Source of the DNA: Desmodesmus armatus
Taxonomy: Eukaryota > Chlorophyta > Chlorophyceae > Sphaeropleales > Scenedesmaceae
Assembly: GCA_007449985.2 (NCBI GenBank)
Contig: VIIQ02000283.1
Span: 1-64,000, forward strand
DNA: 64,000 bases
Reading direction: 5' to 3'
Shown: in pieces, positions 46,242-59,128 of the stretch
Position numbering within the stretch: the stretch's first letter is position 1
How the letters are laid out: each line of letters begins with the position of its first letter
Translations under genes and position numbers: made by a program
Notes under the pieces: model-generated
Databases searched by the model: none
What the model was told of the DNA's origin: nothing
Seen by the model: only the letters and a program-made list of their open reading frames with translations

Positions 46242-49200
46242 TCAAGCCGCTGCCCTCCTGCGCTGCGTGCAGCAGCTGCAGCTGTGCAGCACTTGTACCC
46301 TGGTCCGACCATAATGTGGGCGCTGCACAGCTGGCGCGCGCGTCCTGACAGCTGGTAGCGGCTGCTGCTGCTGCTGCGCTGCCCTGCCGCTGACCTGCTG
46401 CGGTGGCTGCAGCGCCCGGTGTGTCGCTGCAGCCGCTGCTGCTGCAGGTGCATTGCCCCCTATCCCTGGCCCCGAGCTTTCTTCTTTGCCAGCTGCAGCT
46501 GCTGCAAGTGCGGGTGCCGCCGCCTCGGCAGCACTCCTGAACCTGCTGCCTGCATGTGCTGCATGCAGCAGCAGCTGCACAGCACTTGGGCCCCCACCAG
46601 GCAGCGCTGGTGGTGCTGCCGCAGCTGGCGCACACGGCCTGAAAGCTGATGGCTGCTGCTGCTGCTGCCCCACTCTGGCGCTGACCGGCTGCAGTGGCTG
46701 CTGCGCCCGCTGTGTCACAGCGGCCACTGCTGCTGCAGGCATTTTGCTCTGCTGCCAGGCCCCCCCATCAAACACCCCGTGACCTGCTACTGCTGCTGCA
46801 CCCGACCGCCTGCTGGCTGCTGGATGCAGCCTGGGCAGCAAGAATGGCACCTGCTGCTGCTGCTGCCGCCGTTGCTGCTGCTCCAATGCCCTTGCCCCAG
46901 GCACCGCACCATCAGCCGCAACCTGCTCTGCTGCACCTACTGCAGCCTGCAAGCACCCTGCACCTTCCAATGATGCTGGCTCATAAGCCGCCGCTGCTGC
47001 TGCTACTGCTGCTGGCTGCCTGCCTGTGGAACGATGCTGCTGCTGGCGCTGCTGCTGCGCTTGCTGCCCTGCTGCTGCAGCAGCACCTGACTGCAGCGCT
47101 GCGCCTCGCAGTCGGTTGTATGCCGGCCGCTGTGATGAGGCAGCCTGCTTCTGCAGCATCCCACTTGGCCTACCAGCTGCCACAGCAGCAGCTTCTGCCA
47201 GCAGCCCTGCTCCACCTCCCGCTGCTGAAGCGCCCCCAGGACCATCCAAGCTGAAGGCCTCACTGACACCAGCACCTGCTGCTGCTGCTGCCACTGCTGC
47301 AGTTGTAGCACCATCCCCAGCTGCGCCCACTTTGCCTGCTGTAGACGCTGCACCAGCTTTGCTTGCAGCTGCAGCAGCAGTCAGAAGCCGAGGGCGATTG
47401 CTGCGTGGCTGCTGGTCCTGCAGCTCTCCAAACAGCGTTGCCGCCGCGTGCTGCTCCTGCTCCCGGGCTGAAGCGTCGGCAGAGCGCTTCCTGCCACGTG
47501 CGCCGACAGCAGCTGCGTTGCTGCTGCTCAGCATGCCGCCCTGCAGCGTGCCGCCCTGCACGCGTGCCTCCAGGTGCTGCATGGCAGTGTCAAGGGCACC
47601 TGCAGCAGCACAGTAGTGCATACACGTAGTATGTTGAGGCAGCGCACTCGCAGGCACAAGCACACAAAGTTGCTGCAAGCATACCCATGGCTGACATGTG
47701 CACCCTGTGAGACAAGTCCGACCAACAGGCAGCAAACACCACAACACACAGCACACATCAACCTGACGCAGGGCCGCAGCTGTGCGCATAAGCACAAGAG
47801 AGCCAACACTCTGATGTCACTGACACGCACATGCTAGGTGAAGCAAGCAGCACGTGCATGCCTATAGCGCCGCAGCGCATGCAGTAAATGCACATACAAT
47901 GCTGAGGCAGCGCACTCGCATGCACCAGCACACAATGTTGCTGCAAGCATACCCATGCTGATATTGGCACCCCATGGGACAAGTCCGACCAACAGGCGGC
48001 AGGCACCACAACGCACGGCACACATCAACCTGACGCTGGACCGCAACAACACCTTCTATAGCTGTGCGCATGAGCGCGAGAGAGCCAACACGCTGTGGTC
48101 ACAGGAACGCTTATGCTAGGTGAAGCAAGCGGCACGCGCATGCCTACAGCGCCTCAGCGCATGCAGTACATGCACATATTATGCTGAGGCAGCGCACTCG
48201 CAGGCACAAGTACAAGCGCACAATGTTGCTGCAAGCAAATCCATGGCTGGAAATCACACCCTATGAGACAAGTCCGACCAACAGGCGGCAGGCACCACAA
48301 CGCACAGCACACATCAACCTGAACGCAGGGGCGCAACAACACCTTCTACAGCTGTGCGCATGATGCCAGAGAACCAGCACACTGTGGTCACAGGCACGCA
48401 CATGCTAGGTGAAGCAAGCAGCACGTGCATGCCTGCAGCGCCGCAGCACAGCAGTACATGCACATAGTATGCTGAGGCAGCGCATGCGCAGGCACAACCA
48501 CACAATGTTGCTGCAAGCATACCATGGTCGGCATTTGCCCCCTTGAGACATGTCCAACCAACAGGCAGCAAGCACCACAACGCATCAACCTGACGCAACA
48601 ACACCTTCTACAGCTGTGCGCATGAGCACAAGAGAGCCAGCACACTGTGGTCACAGGCACGCACATGCTAGGTGAAGCAAGCAGCACACGCATGCCTACA
48701 GCGCCGCAGCGCATGCAGTACATGCACAAATGTATGCTGAGGCAGCGCACTCGCAGGCACAAGCACACACTGTTGCTGCAAGCATACCCATGGCTGGCAT
48801 TCACACCCGGTGAGACAAGTCCAACCAAGAGGCGGCGCGCATCACACACAGCACACATCAACCTGAACGCAGGGCCGCAACAACACCTTCTACAGCTGTG
48901 CGCATGAGCACAAGAGAGCCAGCACACTGAGTTCACGAGCATGCGCATGCTAGGTGAAGCAAACAGCACACGCATGCCTACAGCGCCACAGCGCATGCCT
49001 GTGAGCAGTGCAGTCATACTGGCCGCTTTCATATGTTGACCAAACGCGCTGAGCTGCTGCTGGCAACTGTGCGCAAAACTAATTGCAGCGGTGCAAGCAG
49101 CTGCTAGCAGTGCACCAGGGCTTCACCTGCCTACCTGCAGTGTCACCAGCTGACTCAGCACACTGCAGCAGCCGCATTGCCCGCTTCCCGATGGAAGCAA

Positions 49201-50589
49201 CCCTGGAAAACCGCGCCTGGGAGACGCGTGGATCTGCAGCAGGATGGCGCATGCGGCGGACAGACAGTTGTGCTGCATGGCCATACCAGTAAGCAGCGCA
49301 GCTTGTTGACGCAAACCCAAGCCAGTGCAACGGTGTTCGCAGTGCTGCATGCAGACAGTGTGCTGCATGCAAGCAATGTGCTGCATGCAAGCAGTGTGCT
49401 GTTGGTGATGTCGAAGCATGCGCTGTGCTGAAGGTAGTCCTGCAGCGGCAGCTGCAGTGCAGGGGTGCAGGCGCAGGACAGCTGCAACATGGGTCACGGC
49501 TGTGGCTTGTGCAGCCCCAGCCGAGCTGCGCACCCTTGAGGATCTTGTTCACCAGGCCTCCCAGGGAGGAGAGCAGGGCGAGGCGCTCTGGCGGGTCGTA
49601 GCCCTGCAGGAAAAGCAGGCATGTGCACACAGTTTGATTGCTACTTGTTGCAGCAGGCCGTTTGTTTACTGCTGTGTGGTGGCAATTGGCCAGCACCTGG
49701 GTGTGACCCATGCTGGTAGCAAACACAGCACACATGGCACATCATGTTCTGGGCTGTGCTGTTGAGTATCGTAGGGGCTGCATGACAGCGTGTTGCCTTT
49801 AAGCTGTACCCAGCTCTGCAAGCCATGAAGGACACCACAAGGCTCCTGCAACACCAGTGCCGCTCACCCAGCACACGTGCTCGCATGTGCTGCATATCCT
49901 GCTGATTCATACAGCAAGGAAAGTATCACTGGGGCCTGATGGTTCTCTGTTACTGTAGGTGTCCCTATGTGTGTTTGCCCGCGATCCTTCATGCACACTT
50001 GCAACAGGACAGTACCCACCATGTCCTGGACCTTCTGCCAGCGCCTCTCGAGCTCCTCACACAGCAGGCCAACAGCAGCAGCACCCTGCTGCTCCTGGAA
50101 CGCCAGACGACACAGATGATGAGACGCTGTGACACTGTTAGCCGATGCTGTGCTGTGCGTGAAATCTGGGACCTGCCAACAGCCATGACGCTCACAGCGA
50201 CGCTGTGTGTCAGCAGTACCCCTCACCTGCTGGCTTGCGTCGTGCTGGATTTCCAGGTCATCTAACATGTCCGCGACAAATAGGTTGAAGTCGTTTGGCT
50301 CCTGCAGCGAGCACCGTACAAGCACTGCTGGTTTCACAGCACCTAGAGGCCTCTGCCAGCACAGCGCTGTGCTGGAAGCTGTGGCCACATGTGCTGAGAG
50401 CCGTGCCCTTCCTGTGGTCAACAAAACATCCAGGTATGAACCCACACACCAATCCTAACGTACCAGCAGAGGCCCGGCAACACTGCTGGCCTCATCACCA
50501 CAGCACAGAGAGCCTGCACGCTCTGGCTTTGAAAACGCCGGTGCTGCCTCTGCCAGCACTCCGCGAAGGCGCAGTTGCAGCTCGTTCAT
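46242..50589 (-). CDS. Gln/Ala-rich, probably nuclear protein B, 6 exons, 617 aa, truncated relative to A
   Basis: Minus-strand exons are 50589-50464, 50352-50227, 50094-50020, 49603-49534, 49233-49135 and 47599-46242. They join in phase to 1,854 nt. It starts MNELQLRLRGVLAEAAPAF. Exons 1-5 are clearly homologous to A (LVRCSLQEPNDFNLFV, CEELERRWQKVQDM, GYDPPERLALLSSLGGLV, RVSQARFSRVASIGK). Exon 6 has GARGRKRSADASA, a basic nuclear-signal-like patch, then Gln/Ala-rich disorder. Relative to A the frame is lost near 46.3 kb, giving a short novel tail (SCCTQRRRAAA) and removing the Lys/Ala/Pro histone-H1-like region. Intron 5 is 1,535 nt versus 432 nt in A. Conservation of exon phases and open frames in exons 1-5 suggests selection on the N-terminal region. 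Its function is unknown to me. Confidence 0.65.
47630..49000. repeat. ~265-290-bp tandem array in intron 5 of gene B, five units
   Basis: GAGGCAGCGCACTCGCAGGC recurs, with small changes, at about 47636, 47902, 48184, 48473 and 48738. Each is followed by a CAATGTTGCTGCAAGCATAC box, a GACAAGTCCGACCAACAGGC box and AACACCTTCTACAGCTGTGC. Paralogue A has one unit at the matching place (about 12248-12500). The expansion is confined to the intron and leaves the exons and their phase intact. Confidence 0.9.
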
Positions 50590-50985
50590 CAGGCTCCAGC
50601 TTCAGGACAGTCCAGCAACCGTTGATGCAAGGGCTGAGGGACTGCAGCTCGAGAAGGATTCTGGATCTACAGTACCGTATGCTGAGGAGCTATGTTGCCC
50701 GACAAGAGAGCAGAGAGCAAAATTAAGATGGTCGATGCCTCAAGAGGAAGGCACTGTGTGCAGCTGGACAGTTTTCCCTGGCCAGCCTGACAGTTATGTT
50801 CAAATCAGCTAGCACCACCTGACCAGACTTCAACGATGCTCATACAGCTCATGCCTAGGGATTCATCACCGGTGCTTTACATGTAACCTTGCGCAGTTTT
50901 TTGCTAGGACGCATAGCACATAGCTGTCATGTAGCGATTTCCTGCACACAGGCGCACCAGATCACCCCCACAAATGCTTACGTGC

Positions 50986-52185
50986 CAGTGGTGGTCTGCT
51001 GGGGCACTGCTGCAGCCTCTGATGCACCCCTGTCACTGTTTTGATCACTGTTCCATTCCTATGGAGCCGTCGTCACCAAGTCAGCCCACAATCAACCTTT
51101 ATAGCAGCCAGGCCTCACCACAAATGATTTGCAGCAGCTGCTAGTGCCTAGGGGGTGCATCAAAGGATGCAGGCTACACAATGGTCATTTCGCGGGCATG
51201 GGCAAAGTGTAGGACAGCTGGCTGAAAGCTGAGCTGCTGTAGGGCAGCAATTAGGGCAGCTGATCAGGAGGCAAGAGTTGCCAAGTGACACTGCTGCAAG
51301 CCTCCACGGCATGCAGTCTTGTTGTTGTAGTAAGATCGCAGAGGCTGAAGCTGTCGTGTCTGTCATGCAGTCTTGCGTACTGCTTGAGGCTTGTCTGTGT
51401 ATCATAAGCTAGTAGTAATGCAGCTGGTTCTGACACTCTGGGAGTGTTGTTGTTCAAGATATGCTAGTTGTGTCACACTGCACATGAATGGCAGTCACGT
51501 AACATCGCTAACCACAGGTCCTTGGATGACCGTTGGGGTGATGCCATGCTACTTAGGGCAATGCTGGTGCTCAGCTTGTTCACTCATGGACGCCAACCCC
51601 TCACAAACACCGCAATCCATGCAGGATCAATGTTACTAATGCTCCACATAGTACATGGTTCAGGCCGTGCCTGAACACCCCCGTAGAGAGCCAATGATGA
51701 TGCCAACAAACACATGGTCAACCACATGCAGGCCCCCACAGATGCCCTGGCGCAGAGTGAACTACACTCCTCCACCCTGAAGGAGGGTCAGACACCATCA
51801 CGGAGCACCCCCCCTTGTGGCTGAGTAATAGATGGATCAGCACAAGCACATGCACATGAAAGGGTGATCCCTGACGGCCAGCATGCCTACCAGCCTCATG
51901 AGCACCACCTGAATGCAGCCATGAGACCATGGCTAACCGCACTGCAATACAAATACATATTGTGCGCCAGCGGCTGATAACACATGACACAACATGTGAG
52001 CAACTCACTTCCGCAAGAGCACCCCACAGGTCAGTGCACATGACACAGCGCTGGGGCGAGCTGCAAGCATCCTTCACCCTGCACAGCGGCTACTGCACCA
52101 TCACACCTGGAGCACATGACTGACCCCTGGGCTGACGCGTGATATTAGCGCCCTGACATACTAGCGCCAACCGCAGGTCTGCTGC
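50986..52185. other. No gene recognised
   Basis: Only short frames are present. A plus piece at 51930-52110 (HIVRQRLITHDTTCEQLTS) is exon-like but isolated. Confidence 0.35.
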
Positions 52186-55100
52186 ATGCCGTGCGCAAAT
52201 CAGTCAAGCGCTATGGCCGGGCGTTGCGCCTGCTGGCTAGCTGGCATGTTGCATGTCATGCTGCCCCCGGGTGACCACAGCTACACCAACAACCCACACC
52301 GCGCACGCACGGTCGATTGTAGCGGCTGCTGCCTCAGCTGCTGCTGCTCTGCACCAGCTCCTACAGCTGCCCCCACAGCAGCAGCAAGCGCACGAACCCT
52401 CGCCAGCCCTTCCTTGGCGACACCCCCACCTCACCCCACCCACCACCACCAACCACCAACACAACACACAGTGCGGGGCGGGCGCCTGGACAGTGCGCAA
52501 TGTGTCCCAAAGGTATCCCCAGCACTGCACATCAAGATGTGGTGTGCAGCAGCGCCCAAGGCATGCACGCAGCTCATTCAGCCCCATTGTGTGGTCTGGG
52601 GGCACACTGTGTGGCACACTCTAGCAGCTGCAACCAGACAATGGAGTGAGGGCCCGCCTGCAGCACATAGGAACACACAAAATGACAGGGTGCAACTGTC
52701 AGCGCCATGGGGTTGCAAGATCCTTAGCACAGATTCAGGGGGCCTCACACCCTCACTGACGTTGGAACACGAGGCTGCGCTTATGAAAGCCACTCTGTGT
52801 GAGGCCCCAGGTGTGCTGACAGAACTTCTGTGTGAACATGGCGCGGCAACACACACAGAGCACCGGGCTGTTTGCGACTAACAGCTCTCTGCCACACCAC
52901 ATGTAACTAGGGTGAAAACAGGGTGCATGAAACATTTTCTTGACAGCCATGCCCCTTGTATATGATTGCCAACCTCAAGTCTTACCTGTGTGTATGTGAG
53001 CTGGAGCTCCCAGCATGCATCGCAGCTGCTGCACCACAAGTCACTGAGTGCTGCGCAGCTTGTAAGCGGTACCAGGGCCATCACTGTCACACCTCAAAAC
53101 CATGCACCAGTATGCTTGAACACCGGCCTTGAAAATCAACATAAAGGTCTGCCTATAGATGCAGACCATGTTTGACAAACACCAATGCATTGCCACTGTG
53201 CAAAGCCAGGCTGTAACCTACAGAGTGCTCGTGAGTGCGCCCCAAAACAAACTAGCAGCAGCCCCAAGTATCGGAGTGCTGTACCATCACAAAAGCTACG
53301 GCATGCTACACTCTACAACCGTTGGAGGGCTTGGACAGTTGAGTGATCCTGCCACAAGAGCTGCAGGCTGCACATGACCATCCACACCTCCCACCAACAC
53401 CCAGCACTGTCAGCTGACAATCGGCACAAGCTACAAATAGACAGGTTTAGATTTTTCCAAGCCATGCTAACTCTGTACAACCAGCACCTTGCAGATGCCA
53501 GGCTGTGGTCTACAAGGCGCCCCGTGGATGAGACCTATTTCAGCATCAGCACCAGCACAAACACGATGTGCTCAAGTGCTGCCCCACACAGGGCGCTCTG
53601 TGGCATGCTGCAACTGCCATGCTTGGTTGAGGCTGCCAAAAAGTGTTTGCACCCTGAACAAAACAAGTGTTGCAGGCTGAGACACAATCACACCCACCGT
53701 CCTTCCCCTTTCTCTCCTAGCAAACGTCAGCACAACGCCATCCATACATAGAAGCAGATCATGCCTGGCTGTGCTTGCCTTGTGCAGCATCATCACTCTG
53801 CAGAGCATCTGCCGCACCAGGCTCACATCCACATCCCTGGCAGGGCACCCATGATCAAGCACCGACCCAAATTCAGCGTCAGCCCACTGTGCTCGAGTGC
53901 TGCCACAGCGAAAATCAAACAGATACAGCCCTTCAACTGCGCAGCCTCACCCAGCAACTCCACACATATGAGCAGCTGCATATGCTCCAGGGGCCTTTGC
54001 GGCTCCTCGCCTGTAGACAGCCAGCAGTAGCCGACCAGGTGGACAGAGGAGCAAGGGGTTTCCCTTGCCCTACTCACATGACACCAGGAGTTGCTGCATG
54101 TGACAACTGACACAATGCTCACATGTGCCCTGCAGGTGGCAGGGTACAACTGCCCACACAGGGGACATTGTCACCAGGCGTTGCTGCATAGGGTACCCGC
54201 CATGTGCTGGCACATGGCGGTAGAGGTATGCAGCTCGCACCCCTGTTGGCCTCACAGCAAGTACCTTCCCTACTAGGGTCCTACTGTAGTATAGAGGCCC
54301 GTGTGCGCTGCATACCAAAGCTTGACGTCAACGGGCGAACAAGACCAACTTGGCACCAACCTGAGGCAAGCCAACAGCCCAGGGCACAACACATGCGGCC
54401 CTGCAGCCTTACAGCCACATCCCGCAACTCCGCAACTTTGGCAATCCACACTGAAGCTCAATATGGTGTCCAAGCTGCCCGCACAGCAGCAGCGAGCGCA
54501 TGAACCCTCCCCAGCCCTTCCTTGATGACAGTGCCACCTCACCACCCACCCGCACCACCACCACAACACACAGTGCACGCTATGTCCCACAGGTATCCCC
54601 AGCACTGCACATCAACATGTGGTGTGCCGCAGCGCCCAAGGCATGGGCATGCACCAGGCAGCCTCTTGCACAAGGCGCTCAAAAGCAAGTTAACCCACGC
54701 ACATGACGTACCACAGGTACAGACACGCATGGTGCGCTGCGTACCAGCAGGATAACGGCAAGGAGCAATCACCAAGCCCGAGACCATGGCTCTACAGATG
54801 CAGTCCTACAACAACGCAGCTACTCTACGCAAGCTGGCACATGCAGTGCTGAACAGACACAAAGGTCCATACGATGCACTGTGCTTTGCATTACTAACAG
54901 TAACTCGATGCTGCCACAAGTGCAGCAGTGAGTACATGATTCCCATACAGTCCTCCCACAGCGACACCACGATCCGCTCTGCACACCAGTGACACCCAAC
55001 ACAGCTGGCCCCAGTGAGCCATGTCCAGCAGTGACACCCACATATTGTGTAGCAGCAGTGACCAAAGGGTGTGTACGCGACAGGCAGTCACATGCACACC

Positions 55101-55617
55101 CCGCTCAGCACCAGAGCAATCCGCACCAAAAGCACCGTGTAGAGACATGTGTGCGCAGCAGACTCGCAGCTTGATGTGACAGGCAGTTGGCACCTAGCAA
55201 GCCTTGAAACATGGCACACAAACAGATGCAGTACTGAGACCGCGACTCCACGCATCACAACACATTGTCAATGCAGTGCTGCACATGCATCAGGGGCCAT
55301 ACGGTGCACTCCTAGCTGCCTGGCGTCAGCAGCCAACGCACACACCCTGCGCAGCCCCACAAGCCAACACCTCAATCTGCCTCAAACACAGCGGGCCCCA
55401 GTGAGCCATTTGTACCCCACGGATTCCAACCCGTAGTCCAGCAGTGCCCAGATGTGCCATGGAAGGTGTGACCAGGTGACCCATCAAGCCTTCCCGCCCT
55501 TCGATAATCGCCCCAAACAACCTGATCTGAGAGCCTCATGGCCGGAGGTGTGTACCCATCAAGCCTTTTCACACAGCGGTAATCACCCCAACCAACTTCG
55601 TCTGGGACACTCATTGC

Positions 55618-55650
<33 letters not shown>

Positions 55651-56080
55651 GAGCAAGGTGACACCTGATGAGCTCCATGCTGCAGCGGGCGATGCAGGGA
55701 CCCTGTACAGTGAACAGACCCTGTACAGCCTGTACAGCCCTGCAGCACACATGCAACACCATCCCCACAACAAGCTGCCCAGCTGCCGCTGCAGGCTCGC
55801 CATAACATTGAAATGTACACATACACCCAGCCCGTCCCAACACCCTTCCCTGAGTCCAGCGCATCACCCTCCCCTGAGCCCAGCCCAGCCCAGCCCCCTC
55901 CCCAGTACTCCACTTGCATATCTCACTCTGAGCACCACACCGCAGCACCAGTATGCCAGCCAGAGGGTCAAGAGGGGACACACATGCACCTGCATGCGTT
56001 GTGCCACCACCACAAGCCAAGCCACCACCAATTGTCATGCTTATAGCTGCTGGCAGCACTGGTGGCACACATTGCTCCAG
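52186..56080 (+). other. Candidate multi-exon region with repeated exon modules, unrecognised
   Basis: Two segments, about 52370-52570 and 54485-54655, are diverged copies. Each has the string CAGCAGCAGCxAGCGCA, a C/A-rich stretch, then CCCA(A/C)AG|GTATCCCCAG and an open piece PALHI(K/N)MWCAAAPKA. Three other plus-strand pieces share a loose pattern LxxAxxxLxxHxGPYxALL: about 53950-54030 (LTQQLHTYEQLHMLQGPL), 54800-54900 (LAHAVLNRHKGPYDALCF) and 55240-55330 (IVNAVLHMHQGPYGALLA). Another piece at 53465-53660 reads LYNQHLADARLWSTRRPVD. This suggests a gene built from, or decaying through, duplicated exons. I could not chain it and name no function. Confidence 0.3.
55618..55656. repeat. (AAGC)n microsatellite
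   Basis: About nine tetranucleotide AAGC units occur, with one G change near the end. Confidence 0.95.
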
Positions 56081-56129
56081 TGAAACAATGCCAGCCAGGC
56101 CTGTGCTTGTGCTGAGCGCACCTGACTGA

Positions 56130-56345
56130 GTACTACCAAGGTACTGCCAAGGCAATACGAATGCACTACGAAGGCGCTACAAAGGTAGTACAATGTACTA
56201 CCAACGTGCTCAGAAGGAAGTACGAAGGTGCTACCAAGTACTACGAAGGTACTACAAATGTACTGCCAAGTACTGCAAAAGTACTACAGATGTACTATCA
56301 AGTACTACGAAGATGCTAAAAATGTACCACCATGTAGTACGAAGG
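56130..56345. repeat. Imperfect TACTACGAAGG-type short tandem repeat
   Basis: About 215 bp of GTACTAC(C/G)AAGGTACTAC-like units, 10-15 bp each, carry many variants. The units contain the palindrome GTAC and are all in one orientation. Confidence 0.8.
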
Positions 56346-56579
56346 CACATGAATGAAACTGCAGTCCCCAAACACTGCGACGGCAGGACACTTGCCACTG
56401 CTTCATAGAGAAAGGTACACGCAACAGGGCACGCCGAACACGCAGCGCTGCACACTCAAGCTGCTGCACTGTCGCAGGCTGCGACAGGCGCAACTGACAG
56501 CCCCATATATTGTCAGCGCATATGCAGCAGCACCTATGCCGGCCAACTGACCAGTTGCCTGGCAGGGCCCTGCATGCAG

Positions 56580-59128
56580 TCACTGCTGCTGCTGCTGCTG
56601 TTGATCCTGTTGCTCTTGCTGCAGCTCCTGCTGCTGCTGCTGCAGCACCGGCTGCTGCTGCTGCGGCACCGGCTGCTGCTGCTGCGGCTGCTGCTGGCGA
56701 AGCAGCACATCCTGCAGCAGTGCCTGCATCGCCTGCAGCTGCCCCTGCAGCCCAGTGATATCTCTGCTCTGTTGCCCAAAGACCAGCCGCTGTGTTGTCA
56801 GCTGCAGCTGTTGTTGCGCCGCCAGCTGCTGATGCTGCTGCGCAGCAACCTGCCGCTGTGTTTCGAGCTGTCCCTGCAGCGCAGCAATCTGTGCGCTGTG
56901 CTGTTCTACAACCTGCTGCTGCTGCTCCGCGGCCTGCTGCTGCGCTGTAAGGTCGTCCCTCAGGCCCCTGATCCTCGCAGCCTGCTGTGCCGCGACCTGC
57001 TGCGTCACCAACAGCGCCTGCTGGTGTGTGGCGCGCTGAGCATTCAGCCTGGCAATCTGCTGAGCCTGTTGTGTCGTGGTCCGGCGCTGTGCTCCCAGCA
57101 GCCCCTGCAGGGTCCCAAGCTGAAGCCCTTGCTGAAGGATCTGCTGGCGCTGGAGGCTCAGGCGCTGGTGGTGCACCGAGAGCTGCTGCTGCTGGTCCAA
57201 GGTCACTCCCCTGTGTACAGCCACTGCATCGGGGCCAGCCAGCTGCTGCTCGAGCTGCAGGAGGGCCTGGGGGTCACAGCCAGAGCAGCGCAGCAGCAGC
57301 CGCACCCACACTGGGAGGACGCAGTCGCCCTGCAGGCAACACACCGGCCAACACAGCGCACAGGGGAACACGCTCAGTGAGCCAGCGAGAGATGGTGCTA
57401 GATGTGCGTGCAGGCCGTACCAGACCGAGAACTCACTTTTGGCGCAACGCGCATGTACTCGCGCTGCTGACAGCACACAAAACATTAGCAGGCACGTGGG
57501 GCGGAGGCCGGCAGGTGCGCATGGCTGACATGTTCAGACCGCCTCCAACGGTCGCTTCTCACGGCGAGCAAGCTGGACAAGCTGAATAACACTGAGCTCC
57601 GTGCACCACAGCATAACATGCAGTGCTGTGCTACAATGGGTTCAACAACGCTTGCGCCAGCAGCATATGGGGTGTGCGGGGAGGAAAGAAGGGGACTGCT
57701 GTTACCTGAGACGTGAGTGCGAAGCGTGTGTCCTCGACCGATGTAGGGTCCAGGCCAGTAGGAGGCATGACGCCAGCTGCAGCCTCCCACTCGCAGGACA
57801 GGGATGTCAGGGCTGTGAGGCTTGTGAGTGGCAGCAGGGACGCCACTGTCAGGTTGGGGCTTGTCACTTCAAAGACCAGCTCCTGCAGCTGTGTGACAGA
57901 AGCCAGGCCCTTGAGGGTCTCCTCGTACGCTGACAGGTCCCCAGGGATAAAAAGCACATCCAAACGGGTGAGTGCAGTGAGCTTGTGCAGCTCAGAAACA
58001 TGTGGCCCTGTCTGCAGGTACACCCTGTCGACACCAGACAGGTTAGGGCAGCACTCAATGAGGCTTGACAGGTCTGCTGGGCTCCATGTGGGGGTCACCC
58101 CGTCATCCCCAGTTGTGCTGTCCACGGCGTCTTGGATGCACACGGAGTCGAGGTGCGGCAGCCGGTGCGTGGCAGGGAACACATACGGCAACACACCCTG
58201 CGGCAGCTTGAGGTCTTCTAGTGTGAGAGACACCAAGCTGCTGCCGGCGGTGAGAGCGTTGTACGCGGGGCCAGAGGGAGGCCATTCCATGCCGTCCAAA
58301 CTGTCCAGCAGCAGTGCAGTCAGGTGCTGCAGCCGCGCCATGCCCGACAGGAATGCATCAGCGTGCCCCTCGATAGCATCCTCGATATACAGCTCCCGCA
58401 GCGTCTCGGGCACCAGGGACAGCAGCCCTACTTCGATAGGCAACTGCAAAGACAGCTTCGTGAGGGATTCGGGCAACTCCAAATGAGGCATCCTGATGGG
58501 CCCCATGGTGACCTCGCTGGGACTTGGCAGTAGGGTTAGCTCCAGGAGACTGCTGCTGGAGTCTAGGTTGTAAAGGAAGCCAAAACCCATGCAGCTTGCA
58601 GTGAGGGCTGTGAGGTGAGGGAAGGGTGGCAACGTGCTGCCTACCAGGGCTGGGGTGTTGCGGTCAGCAGGGGACAGCACCAGGTGTTGGAGGTCTACCA
58701 GGCTCGACAGGCTGTCCAGCACAGGGACCTCGTTGTTGGGGGTGTCGCTGATGTTGCACTCCAGCTCAAGGCGAGTGAGCTTGGTGCAGCCCTGCATCAC
58801 ACCTGGAGGACCGTCTTCTGCTGTTGATGGCGCCAGCTGCACGGAGCAGTTGCTCCCCAGAGACAGCTCTAGAAGGTTGGGGCAGGGCAGCTGCAGGAGC
58901 GGTTGGGGGAAGTGAGTCATCTTCAGGTTTGTCAGGTGCTCGCCGTGCTGCTTCAAAAACCCGAGGACTGACTCTGCGCGCTCAGGCGAACTGACAGGAG
59001 GGAAGTCTTCCAGGGCAAGGGCACCTGCCACTACAACCGCTGCAGCATACACCTTGCTGTGCACCAGACAACAGCTGGTGAAGCGGTCCCTCAGGGGCAC
59101 GTGTTGCAAGAGTAGCTTAGGACATCGC
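56580..59128 (-). CDS. F-box-like/LRR protein, probably with Gln-rich coiled-coil C-terminus
   Basis: Exon 59128-57706 (474 codons) begins after a 3' splice site and opens with PKLLLQHVPLRDRFTSCCLV, an F-box-like N-terminus. It then has AESVLGFLKQHGEHLTNL and at least nine LRRs (for example LLELSLGSNCSVQLAP, LTRLELECNI, LTKLSLQLPIE, LVSLTLEDLKLP). It ends at SQ|GTAACA. The next acceptor on the strand, GCCTGCAG|GGCGAC at 57329, opens an in-phase exon to a stop at 56580. That exon starts GDCVLPVWVRLLLRCSG, comparable in position to the PVWRQLLQYHN end of the plus-strand LRR gene. It continues with about 200 residues of Gln-rich heptad-like coiled coil. Joining the two exons is inferred from phase and strand. 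The first exon(s), upstream of 59128, were not found. F-box/LRR proteins usually select substrates for ubiquitin ligases; here that is unproven. Confidence 0.62.

Larger units (their letters stand above)
43935..50985. repeat. Segmental duplication, copy B
   Basis: This is the colinear, diverged partner of 9055-14440 in the same orientation. It begins at GTTTGACTTGGGGAGTAATC and ends near 50985, where both copies share an ATAGCTGYCATGTAGSGATYTC stretch. Most of the extra 1.6 kb comes from a tandem expansion inside intron 5 of the contained gene. Confidence 0.85.
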
